This document shows, in pieces, positions 1 to 9,721 of a DNA stretch of 64,000 nt. Every line of letters starts with the position of its first letter. The first letter of the stretch is position 1. Both the position numbers and the translations under genes were made by a program. The notes below the pieces were generated by a model, which worked only from the letters and a program-made list of their open reading frames with translations, was not told the DNA's origin and made no database searches. The DNA is from Nemophila menziesii (Eukaryota > Streptophyta > Magnoliopsida > Boraginales > Hydrophyllaceae): contig JARWIR010000017.1 of NCBI GenBank assembly GCA_029959085.1, positions 21,131,507 to 21,195,506 of the forward strand, written 5' to 3'.

Positions 1-1681
1 TTGTTTGATATACTTTTATGCTTATTTCATCATATTACACTTTCTCCCCTTGGAATTAGACTATTTGCATTTTTTGAGCTTTTGTGCGTTAATTTGATTA
101 TTTTTAGTGCAAAGTTAGTAGGTTCTTGAATTTAAATACAAGGAGGAGAAGTGAGAATTAAAGTCTTAGAGTATTTTTAGTGTGTTAGAAAGTATTTTAT
201 TCGAGTTTCTAATTTTAGAGTGCACTTTCTTATTTCTAGTCTTGAATTATTGATTTATTAATTTTTAAAGTATATGCGGTTTAATTATTTATTTATTGTG
301 AAGATTTAAAATATATATGACAATTAATTAGAGACCAAGTCAAGTCTAAGAAGTAAAGGAAAGAGATATACATGGAAATAAGAAGATTAAGGAAGGATAT
401 ATGCAAAGAAGGAAAAGATAAAGCTGCCAAATAAATTTGAAATTCTAGACACATTCTAAAGACGAGTTCATAACTTAAGATTGGCTAGGAATTTGGGAGA
501 ATGGTCTACACCAATGGATAGATCTTTCCGAGACAAGTTGTTTCGACTATTGGAACGCGTCAAACGGATAAGTATTGAAGGAGATATGACCAAAACAAAT
601 CAGTAGCAGAATCTTACCTTTCCTAGATTTTAGGGCTACGAATTAAATAGTTCTTGACTTGTCTTCCACTCCAAGTAAAAACGAATTAGGGTTTTCTAAC
701 ACCTATAAATACACCCCTTAGCCTCCTCTTTTCACACACTTCAGAGAATTACACAAGAGGCTTAAGGTTTTTAAGTTAGAGCAAGAAGGCAAGGAGAAAC
801 TAGAGCTGGGAGAATCATGTTCTTCCATCATCAGTCATCCTACCTTTTAGGTTATCAATTTATCTTTTTTATTTGATCATAAATTCCTTTTATTTATTTT
901 CAGTCATTAATTTTATCATGAGCTAAATTTCCATATACTTGAGAATCTCAATAAAGGGATGAACCTTAATTAATTTAATCAATGTTTTGAATTTGGGATT
1001 GTTATAATTTAAATTGAATTGAGTTATATATTGGATATTACTTTGTTTTCATTACTATTTCTTTTAGGAACAACTAGAAATAGCTTTTAGTATTTGGGCT
1101 ATTCACTTCAGTGGCGAAGTGATCATCCAACAGGGGGGTTTGAATACAGACTTAGGTAAATACCCGTGTAATGTCCGTATTGACCGACAGGCTTAACTAA
1201 TTACATAGCCAAAGAGGTAAATTTATATCATCTGAAGAGGCATATTCGCCCATATAGGGGTTTATAGTACTTTAGGATAGCTCTTAGGTCCACCCGACAG
1301 GGGGCTAGGAGACATTAGAGTCCCGACTAATATTATAATTCCAATTCTACCCTTAAACATAGCATAGATTATATTGATTAAGTGGATTCCTTGCGAGACT
1401 CAAGTATCTCTCTCACCTGAAGTTAGTCTTTTTACTTTCTTTATTTCTTTCTAGTTGATTTAATTTAGTCTTTATTTTATTTGCATCTTTTAATTTAGAA
1501 AACCAAACAAAAATCTTTTATTTTATGTTTATTCTTACTACTTGATTAATATTTGGGTTGAACCTAATCCGTCCCTGAGAACAAACTTGATTATCATATA
1601 TTACTTGGGACAACTGTACACTTGCAGTTTGTGGTTCCTCTATTTTATCTTTATTATTTTCTAACACCCTAAGACCCACCA
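1..1681 (+). repeat. Athila-like LTR, left end outside window
   Basis: This is an LTR of the same family as those at 2269-4040, 9722-11465 and 40463-42250, and it is closest by eye to the last. It lacks roughly the first 60 bases because the window begins inside it. It carries the family landmarks: a TATA box at 704-711, a block of degenerate CCNGACGGGG repeats (about 1125-1310), the 'tccctgagaac' block near 1571 and the terminus ...GACCCACCA at 1681. What follows (1682 onward) is not a primer-binding site, so it is either a 3' LTR or a solo LTR. A target-site duplication cannot be tested. Confidence 0.85.
704..711 (+). promoter_or_regulatory. LTR TATA box
   Basis: TATAAATA lies in the conserved context CACCTATAAATACACCCC, which recurs at the same LTR position in the other family members (3035, 10471, 41237, and reversed at 7401-7408). 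It is the likely core promoter of the LTR. Confidence 0.7.
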
Positions 1682-2268
1682 ACTCTCCGTGATTGATTTT
1701 TCCAAATTTTAATTTTCCAAAGCCTCCACTAGGCTTGGATCTCCTCAAATTTTCCGGCCACGAAAATACTCTCTTGATCCCTCAACTCTTCTATTAGAGG
1801 TTGTATACCACTTCTTATCAAAGTCTCTATCCAGCCTTGCGTGTTGACTAGTATGAACAGATTGCGAATTCCCAGAATCTTCCTCGGGCTCAAAATGAGT
1901 CAACATGATCATCTTAACTTCTAAACAAACCTTTTCCTTTAATTCTAATTGAGCCATTCGAACCACTCCCATTAAAGGTAACACTGATGTTCACTTCTCT
2001 TGTTATCAATGTCTTACCAGCATCACGTTGATTTTCCTTGTTGGTTGTTTTGAACATGTCATCTCCTTGTCATTTGCCCCAATAACCTCATAAATAGCCT
2101 CTTTACTTAATCTGATACCCTTTCTGACATCGTTAACTTCTTCTTTAAATATTTTAAATAACCCTGGGAAGTTATAGCCATTAACTTCCATATATTCGCT
2201 TCCAAGTTGTGAGTTACCCACAACATCCCCCAAAAAGGCTCGAATTCTCCCTCTTTCTTTTGGATGGA
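1682..2268. other. Unassigned sequence between two Athila-like LTRs
   Basis: About 590 bases separate the end of the first LTR from the start of the second. Short minus-strand open stretches (1745-1984, 2006-2233) look protein-like (charged, with a Gly-Tyr-Asn-Phe-Pro-Gly-Leu segment), but I do not recognise them and they are broken by frame changes. It is probably a sliver of older transposon DNA. Confidence 0.3.
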
Positions 2269-4040
2269 TGATGTCTCCCGATTTGTTCTAATTATTAGCC
2301 CCTTGGAGACATCCTTTTAGGTGAATAAATGACTTATTTGATAGACTTTTAGGCTTAATTGATCATATTGCACTTTCTCCCCTTGGAAATTAACTATTTG
2401 CAGAATCTGAGCTTTTGTGCCTAAATTTGACTATTTTTAATGCAAAGTTAATTGGTTCTTGAATTTCATGAAAGACCAATCCAAGAAGAAGAAGTGAGAA
2501 TAAAGTCTTAGTGTATTTTAGAGTGTTAGGAAATTATTTTGAGTCGAGTTTCTATTTTTAGAGTACACTTTCCTATTTCGATTTCTTGATTTATTGATTT
2601 ATTCTTTTTAAGCATATGCGGTTTAATTATTTATTTAATGTGAAGCTTTAAGAGATAAATGGTAATTACTTAGAGATCAAGTCAAGATAAAGATGAAAGG
2701 AAAGAAGATTTACATGGAAATAAGAAGATTTAGGAAAGATTTATTCAAAGGAGGAAAAGATAAAGCTGCCTTTTGAAATCTGAAAATCCAGCCACGTTTT
2801 AGAGATTAAATCATAATAAAAGATTGGCTAGGATTCTGGACGAGTGGTCTGCACCAATAGAAAGATCTTTCCAAGACAAGCAGTTTCATATATTGGAACT
2901 TCTCAAACGTATAAGTATTGAAAAAGATATGACCAAATCAAATCAGCAGAATCTTATCTTTTAGAGCTACGAATTTGAGAGTCCTTGACTTGTCTTCCAC
3001 TCCAAGCAAATTCGACCTAGGGTCTTCCAACACCTATAAATACACCCCTTAACCTCCTACTTTCAGACACTTCAGAGAATTACACAAGAGGCTTAAGGTT
3101 TTCAAGTTAGAGCAAGGAGGCAAGGAGAAGCTAGTGCTGGAAGAGTCTTGTTCTTCCATCATCAGTCATCTTAACCTTTAGGTTCTTTATTTTCTTTCTG
3201 TAATTCGAAACTATGAATGCTTTTAATTTAATTTTAGTTTTCCATTCCGTTATGAACTAATTTCTTTAGTACTTGAGAATCGCTATATGGGTTGAACTTA
3301 ATTCTGTTTAATTTATGTTTTCTGAATTTGGGATTTAATGGTTTAAATTAGATTAGGTATTTTGTGTTGACTATTATTTTGTTTTAATTACTAATTTTGA
3401 AGTCATGAATCAAACTTAACTCATAGTAATTAGGCTATTCCATATAGTGGCGTATGGATCACCTTGACGGGGGGTTTAATTACAGACTTAGATAATAGAC
3501 ACATAGTATCCGTTATTGACCTTGACAGGCTTAACTAACCATGCAGCCAATGAGGTAAATTATTATTCATCTGAAAGTAGCTTATATTCACCCTGACGGG
3601 GTTTGTAATACCGTAGGATAGCTCTTAGGTCCACCCTGACGGGGGCTAGGAGATATTAGAGTCCCGACTAGCACAATAATACCAGTTTAGCCCTTAAACA
3701 GAAGCATGAATTAGATAGGTTAGGTGAAACCCTTGCGAGGATCAAGTACTCTTTCTCATCTGAAATTTAATTCTCTTTTACTTGCTTTATTTTATTTCTA
3801 GTTAATTAATTTAGTCTTTATTTTCTTGCATCTTTTAATTTATAAAAACCAAACAAAAATCTTTACTTTATTTTTCTTGTTGAGCAATTATTCCTACTTT
3901 TTGATTAATACCTGAGTTGTGCCTAATCCGTCCCTGAGAACGAATCCGACTTGTCGGAGTATTACTTGGACAACCGTACACTTGCGGTGATTGTGGTTCC
4001 TTTACTTTCGCATTAATTTATAACACACCAGGACCCACCA
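2269..4040 (+). repeat. Athila-like 5' LTR
   Basis: It begins TGATGTCTCCC and ends GACCCACCA, giving TG...CA termini. Length is 1772 bp. It has a TATA box at 3035-3042, a cluster of CCTGACGGGG-type repeats (3462-3645), and a short spacer then the tRNA-Asp primer site after its end. It resembles the LTR at 40463-42250 more than its supposed partner at 9722-11465. Confidence 0.88.
3035..3042 (+). promoter_or_regulatory. LTR TATA box
   Basis: TATAAATA in the conserved CACCTATAAATACACCCC context. It is the likely promoter for the internal region that follows. Confidence 0.7.
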
Positions 4041-4046
4041 AGTTTT

Positions 4047-4146
4047 TGGCGCCGCTGCCGGGGATTTATTATAGTTATTCTATTGTGCTTTGATCGATTT
4101 TAATACCCCAGCAGCACCACCAAGTTTTTGGCGCCGCTGCCGGGGA
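4047..4146 (+). other. Duplicated tRNA-Asp primer-binding site
   Basis: TGGCGCCGCTGCCGGGGA occurs at 4047-4064 and again at 4129-4146. Each copy is preceded by ACCAAGTTTT and followed by TTTAT. The 82-bp offset includes the last bases of the LTR, so the LTR/primer junction was tandemly duplicated. Minus-strand DNA synthesis could be primed at either copy. Only the first lies directly after the LTR end. Confidence 0.8.
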
Positions 4147-4252
4147 TTTATAGTGGTTATTTTATTTTGTGTTTAAGTTAGGTTGGTAGTTTTAGTTGTT
4201 TTCAGTTTTACGTTTGTTTTGTTTTAGTCTCTTTTCAGGTTTTTCTTTAGGT

Positions 4253-5464
4253 ATGGAGGTTTTCCCCTATCAAGAGCAAGTTCCAATACAGACCTGTTAT
4301 ATACCAGTACAACAATTCATGGATCTAACACGCGGAAGCTTGACAGATCATTATAATAGGCTCAAGAAGTTGGAGGACTCCCTCAGTTGTTTCATGAAGG
4401 CCACAGAAGATAATATAATAAAGAGTAATGCGAAAATCGATGCTATCATATCATTACTGCAAGTCATGCAACAAATCCATCAATTAATGGAGCAACGATT
4501 GACGCAACTCACAGAAACAATTGAGCAATTACAACAAGTACTATCTATGCCAACAGGCCAAAGTACAAATTTTGATGATGAAGCCATTCAAATTGATAGC
4601 GATGTTTGGTTCGATGTAGCTACAGAGTTTAGCCTTCAAGAAGAGAAGGAAGTGGAATCACCACAAGTTGCACCTAGTGAACTAGATATTCCAACAATAG
4701 AAGAATCAACCACGCTAAGCATAGATGAGTCAATTGTTGGTAATGGAGTCGAAATTGAATTTACACCTTGTGAAGGGACGATTACATCCATGGAAAACCC
4801 ATCCAAGGCGTGTTTAGAGGAAGTAAATATTGAGGTCTTGGTTAGAAAAGAGATAGAAGAAGAAGATACTAGGATGGATTCACCACCTAGTACTCCATTG
4901 ATGTCACCTCCCAATCCAATAACGACGAATCATTCAAACGGTGACATCGATAAAGCATTTGTAGAGGTGTGTAAAGACAAAGCCTACACCCAAATGCTTG
5001 AAGTTGATACAAAAGAACTCACACTGCAACAAGTATTCATAGAACCTATTCCAGAAACAAAGGAGAATGCGAGTGTAGAGATCGAGGTTGAAGACATGGC
5101 CCTCATAATAAAAGCAAGTTCTGAAACATCCCTTGTTTTGGACAAAATTCTAGAGGAGGAGTCACTTGAGTTCCCCATTGTTCCAAAAGTATCTAAAGAG
5201 GTTAAAGAGAAGGACCACCACCATGAACCCGTGAAGAAGAGAGCTAAAGATGAGTTTGGGGTCGGAACCACGGTTGCTTGGAAGGCCTCCAAACAAGAGA
5301 ATAGACCACGAGGATTCAAAAATGAGTGGATGGGACCATTTGTTGTTACTCGAGTAGTAACACCAAAATTAATAGAGATACAACCTTCGAGAGGTCAAAA
5401 GCTGCGAATTGTAGACATACATAACCTCACCCACTGCTGGGGAGGTTACATACTCAAGGGATAA
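4253..5464 (+). CDS. Chimeric retrotransposon ORF: coiled-coil head, integrase-like tail
   Basis: A 403-codon ORF starts at ATG 4253 (MEVFPYQEQ). The open frame extends upstream only with a non-ATG start. Residues ~25-110 are a Leu/Gln-rich predicted coiled coil as in gag-type proteins. Residues ~115-330 are acidic with no recognised fold. The last ~70 residues (KNEWMGPFVVTRV, then IEIQ and VDIHNL) resemble the SH3-like tail that ends Athila/Tat integrases, where a GPF-V/V-TRV strand is typical. I infer that an internal deletion joined a gag-side segment to the end of pol while keeping the frame open. Protease, RT and integrase core are absent. Expression is unknown; it would be driven by the LTR promoter at 3035. 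Confidence 0.6.
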   Translation: MEVFPYQEQVPIQTCYIPVQQFMDLTRGSLTDHYNRLKKLEDSLSCFMKATEDNIIKSNAKIDAIISLLQVMQQIHQLMEQRLTQLTETIEQLQQVLSMPTGQSTNFDDEAIQIDSDVWFDVATEFSLQEEKEVESPQVAPSELDIPTIEESTTLSIDESIVGNGVEIEFTPCEGTITSMENPSKACLEEVNIEVLVRKEIEEEDTRMDSPPSTPLMSPPNPITTNHSNGDIDKAFVEVCKDKAYTQMLEVDTKELTLQQVFIEPIPETKENASVEIEVEDMALIIKASSETSLVLDKILEEESLEFPIVPKVSKEVKEKDHHHEPVKKRAKDEFGVGTTVAWKASKQENRPRGFKNEWMGPFVVTRVVTPKLIEIQPSRGQKLRIVDIHNLTHCWGGYILKG

Positions 5465-5696
5465 TGGAGGTAACCCGTCAAACTTTAAATGACGTTAAAT
5501 AAAAGTGCTCTTGGGAGACACCCCAAGCTTTAATTGCTTTCTTAGTTTAGTTTTTTAGTGTATATTATTTAGTTACGCATTCTTTTTAGTTGATAGTACA
5601 TTATTGAGGAAGGTATTAGTGTTTTTGGTGCTTAGGTATTGGAGAAATCGAGTTAGGGAAGGCAAACAAATTTTTTTCGGAAAAACAGATGCAGGG

Positions 5697-5958
5697 GCGC
5701 GGTATACCGGACCTCAGCCGCGGTATACCGCGGGTGAAGAAAACCCGTGCCACGGTAGCAGCCACGTGTTTTATGCAGAGAAGAAAAAAAAATCGAGCTG
5801 ATGGGTCCGGTATACCGGACCCTATACCGCGCCATCCACCGCACGAAAAACCCGTGCCACGGGTTGCTACCACGTGTTTTATGACGAAGAAAATTTTGAA
5901 CACTGATAGGTGCGGTATACCAGACCCTAGCCGCGGTGTACCGCAGGTAGCCGCTGGA
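5697..5958 (+). repeat. Tandem repeat (2.5 x ~107 bp) with paired palindromes and G-boxes
   Basis: Units begin near 5697, 5805 and 5910. Each opens with a GGTATACC-centred palindrome. Those at 5718-5733 (16 bp) and 5803-5822 (20 bp) are perfect. Palindrome pairs at 5699/5720 and 5912/5933 are exactly 21 bp apart. The first two units also share a segment ending in CCACGTGTTTTATG with a CACGTG core. The block lies downstream of the ORF and 41 bp ahead of a TATA-like box. The same GCGGTRTACCGC motif recurs in the Sirevirus at 53673-61019. Confidence 0.75.
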
Positions 5959-5984
5959 GAGTGAAAAAAGTTGCGTTTTGAGCT

Positions 5985-5990
5985 TATAAA
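5985..5990 (+). promoter_or_regulatory. Candidate internal TATA box
   Basis: TATAAA at 5985-5990 follows directly after the palindrome/G-box repeat. It is followed by a C/T-rich stretch (about 6018-6110) that looks like a plant 5' leader. No long ORF follows; the first ATG at 6117 opens only about 34 codons. Promoter activity is inferred from arrangement alone. Confidence 0.35.
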
Positions 5991-6443
5991 GGGAGGAAAT
6001 TAGGTATTATTCCGAAATTACAAATTCTTAAGCCTCTTTTTCTTCTCCAAACCTCTCCCAACTCCATTAAAGCTCATTCAAACCTTCACCAACCATCAAA
6101 ACACAACCAAATCACCATGAATTCAAATCTAAATCCTTCCATACATCATTACAAAGAAGTTTTATTCACCCAAATCATATCAAAACGCCTGGAACCCAAG
6201 AATCAAAACCATGAATTTTAAAATCTTCTTCCGTAAATCCTTAAACCCATATCACCAAAGCTTGATTCAATCTTACCCACATAGAGAATTATCATCCTAA
6301 GACCTTTCCTAATCCAAATAAAGCTTGTTCCACCTATAATCAAGAGTTCAAATTTCAAAAGTGTTCAAAGCTTTGAGTTGGGGGTCAAAAGAGATGATAA
6401 AGAGATGATAGAGATTTTATCAAGTGTAAGGGAGATGAAGTAT
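5991..6443. other. Noncoding internal region of the Athila-like element, left part
   Basis: C/A-rich sequence with only very short ORFs. It ends at the target duplication (CAAGG) of the nested solo LTR. Confidence 0.5.
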
Positions 6444-6448
6444 CAAGG

Positions 6449-7972
6449 TGGTGTCGCCTAGGGTGTGATAAAAATAAGATAAAATTAAGCCAAGAAACTA
6501 CGCACTCTCACCCTAGACAGGAACAGTACTGCAAGTATTACATGACGTATGCAAGTTTTAATGATAAGTAGAGTTCGTTCTCAGGGACTTAAGTGTGTTA
6601 AACGCGTAGGAACAAATCTCGAGTAAAAGTAAATAATTAGAAAACAGAAAAGTAAAGCAGGGAGATTTCGAGATTGAGAATTAAAACTAAGAAAATAAAG
6701 ACAATAAAGTAAAAGATTAAGAATATGAGATGAGAAGTATAGCTTAGGTTTTGCTAGTATGCACTAATCCTTCTAATTCTATCTATAAATCTAGTTAATA
6801 AGGGAGAATATTAGCTCTTGGTAATACTTAGTCAGGATTCTAAATTCCCTAAGCTTAGACCTTGAGAGCGACTAAGGGGGCAACGTCACAACCAAGAAGT
6901 GATTTCAAATAGGGTTATCAAACGCCACTAAGGCCCTAAGCAAATACTGCAATCTTGGTGATACGGTGAATAAAACAAACCCTAATGACTATCTAGTTAG
7001 AAGTATGTTTTGTCAGAACTGCTATCGACACTAGACATTATGTGGTGGTTCAATAGTTAAACACCCTGTCAAGGAGACCATCTAACTACTCTTAAAACAA
7101 TCCTAAAGTGATCAATTCTAGGAAAGACAATAAATCAAAACACATAAACAAATATAAAGTAAGAAGCTAATATCAGATTAAAACATATAATTCCCAAAGA
7201 AACTTAGATAGAAGAATTAGAATTCATAGATTATACATATGCAAAACCCAAGCTATGGGGATTTTAGTTCATACCTGAAGGAAATAAACTAAAAGAAATA
7301 ATAAAAGACATCATCTTGCTCTCTACAATAAACTGGAAGAATAAAACCTTAAGAACTAATTACTATGAGGCAAGGATGATTTACAAGTGATATAAGGGTG
7401 TATTTATAGGTGTTTAGAAGACCTAATTCGTTTTCTTGAGGAAGAGTTAAGGTAATGGACTTCTAGCCCAACTCAAATTCGTATGGAAATAAAGATAAAC
7501 ACTGCACCGTTTTGAGTGTATCTTCTTCGTTATTGGTCGGATTTTGCTCCATAAGATACCAAAAGAATCGAAACAGAATTATCTAGACCCTGTAGAAGGA
7601 AATCATCAGATTCGGCCTCTTTCTTAGGTAAAAACGCCTATCTTTGGACGTGTATGCAGAATCCCAGATTTAGGTAGCTTTTCCTTTTCCATCTTTTTAG
7701 CAATTCTTTCCTTATCTCCAATTACCATGCAAATCTCTTTCCATAAGTTGTTGTCTTTGACTTGGACTCTAATTAAGCTCCATAATTATCTTTAAAGCTA
7801 CACACTAAATAACCAATTAAACCCAATGTGCTCTAAAAACAATAATTCTACAAATCAAGACACAAAATAGGAAAGTGCACTAAAACTCAAGAAAATCGAC
7901 ATTATTGACTTCTAAATCACTTAAAATGATGTCTCATCCTAACATTAATCTATCACAAATGAGGAGACATCA
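6449..7972 (-). repeat. Antisense solo LTR of a related Athila-like family
   Basis: On the minus strand this 1524-bp unit begins TGATGTCTCC (7972) and ends GGCGACACCA (6449). It has the family TATA box (CCTATAAATA, 7401-7410 reversed) and the 'tccctgagaacgaac' block near 6575. It is flanked by a perfect 5-bp duplication CAAGG at 6444-6448 and 7973-7977. It is thus an insertion into the internal region of the composite element, later reduced to one LTR by unequal recombination. It is clearly diverged from the four sense-strand LTRs and belongs to a sister subfamily. Confidence 0.88.
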
Positions 7973-7977
7973 CAAGG

Positions 7978-9699
7978 CAAGGTATTGGGTGTTGGAAGAA
8001 GATATACAAGAGATTTCTAGAGTGTGATTGATTGGGATGGAGCACAAGAGGATGTAAGGGAAAGCGAAATCGGTGATACATGGAGTTTACATACAAGTAA
8101 TTCACTGCACCCTATCTTGGGTATTAATCAAGCGAGGCAATAGCCTCAAAGAGTATGTTTTCTTCCTTCCTTACCATTTTCTCAATATGCACTATTTGCT
8201 ATTTTTATTTTATTGAGTTTTTTCGAGTCGTGGGGACACAACTCATTTTTGAGTTGGGGGTGGGGATTCGTTGTCCCTCATCTCCATTTTTATGTGATTT
8301 ACTGTTTTTTTAGAGAAATTTGAATTTTTTTGAAATTTCTAAGAGATGGATTAGATGTAGAATGTGTTTAATAGCTTGAAAGCATAAGCTTAGTAAGTTA
8401 ATGATAGAAAGTAGTATGTTTATGAGCTGCTTTATTTTGTATGCTTTGAGTATTTGCAGAAAAAACACATATTGATAGTAAAGAAAAGATTAGTTAGCAA
8501 TGCGATAGAAAGTATGTTCGATCTCATGGATCCATAAGTGGTGTGCAGGCCGTGAGATCTAAGCTAGTTGATGAACCCATTTAATGAACGTGCTAAAGGT
8601 AAGAGAATGACGAAATTGCATAGTTTAGAAATGATTAAGGCGGTTCTTTCATAAGCCCCTTGTTGCCTTTTAGCTTGCTGTCCATTTTATTATTATATAT
8701 CCTTCTCAGCCCCTTCTAGCCTTTCTAAAGCAATTTTTTAGCCACTTTATACGCCATATCCCTTTAGTTTATTAGGCATTTCCATATGACCCGCACTCGA
8801 ATCGCGATGCATAGACAGTTGTTTTAGAGCTTGAGTTTGGGGTGGTGGGTCCACCATTATGGGAAATATTATTGGGTTGGGATTTTTGAGCTTATTAAGT
8901 GTGCTCTGTTCTATATATTGATGATGATTCACAGGTTTATTATATTGTAACCCTTTGTCGGGGTAATAGTAAATGAAAAAGAAACTACGAGCTAAAGTTA
9001 TGAAAAGGCATAATTTATGAAAAAAATAGCGTGATATCTCAACATCAAAAAGAGAATCATAGCTATACAAAAGAAAAGAAAAATTGATATGAAAAGAATA
9101 TATATTTGGACCGGCAAAGAGGAATTTTTACGTGAACATCTTATTGCTTTAATTGGGTTGTTGGGGATGCTAATTTGTAAATCAAGGAATTCATTGGGTT
9201 GAGTGAGAACATATTATGAGAGTAACTCAAGCTCTAGGGCGATTCGTTGATGGCTAGTGAGGAGAGAGCCAAAAGCTCACTCTAAATTATCCAAATATAC
9301 TTATCATACCGTCCCTAAGCCAACATTACAACCCTAAAGACCTTATGATTCTTTGCTATGTAATCTAGAAGTGATTGAGCCGTTAGAGATTAGTTAAGTG
9401 GATTTTTGGATACTAGTGAAGTTTGATGAACAAATCTATAGCCTCCTTGGTAAACTGAGTAAAGATTCTCTCCTTCTTACATTGCGAAGCTAATCTAATC
9501 TTGAATTCAAGCCGTGTTGATTGTAGATATGACAAGTGTGCAGGTATGTAGTTTGTAAATTTTATTACATGAAATTTTCTAAGTAGTTGCTTTAAGTTTA
9601 TTCTATATATTCTGCTATCTTCTTCTCCCCTGTGCTTCATTGATATAGCTGATATTTTAGAGACTTCCCTATGTTTTTGTTTTTATTGTATCGGGACGA
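7978..9699. other. Noncoding internal region of the Athila-like element, right part
   Basis: About 1.7 kb between the nested solo LTR and the 3' LTR without a convincing ORF. It has polypurine-like tracts at about 8250-8266 (GAGTTGGGGGTGGGGA) and 8832-8850. It probably corresponds to the long 3' noncoding/env-side region of Athila elements. Confidence 0.45.
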
Positions 9700-9721
9700 T
9701 ACAAGTTTGAGTTGTGGGTCT
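9700..9721 (+). other. Polypurine tract before the 3' LTR
   Basis: The stretch AGTTTGAGTTGTGGGTCT directly precedes the LTR start at 9722. It is purine-rich and correctly placed for plus-strand priming, although interrupted by T residues. Confidence 0.5.

Noticed and set aside
5604..5964. Several overlapping ORFs on both strands with repeated RYT/GIP residues
   Set aside because: They are translations of the palindromic tandem repeat, which opens all frames equally.
8747..9070. 107-codon minus-strand ORF in the Athila-like internal region
   Set aside because: No motif, low-complexity aromatic start, and no similarity to retroelement proteins.
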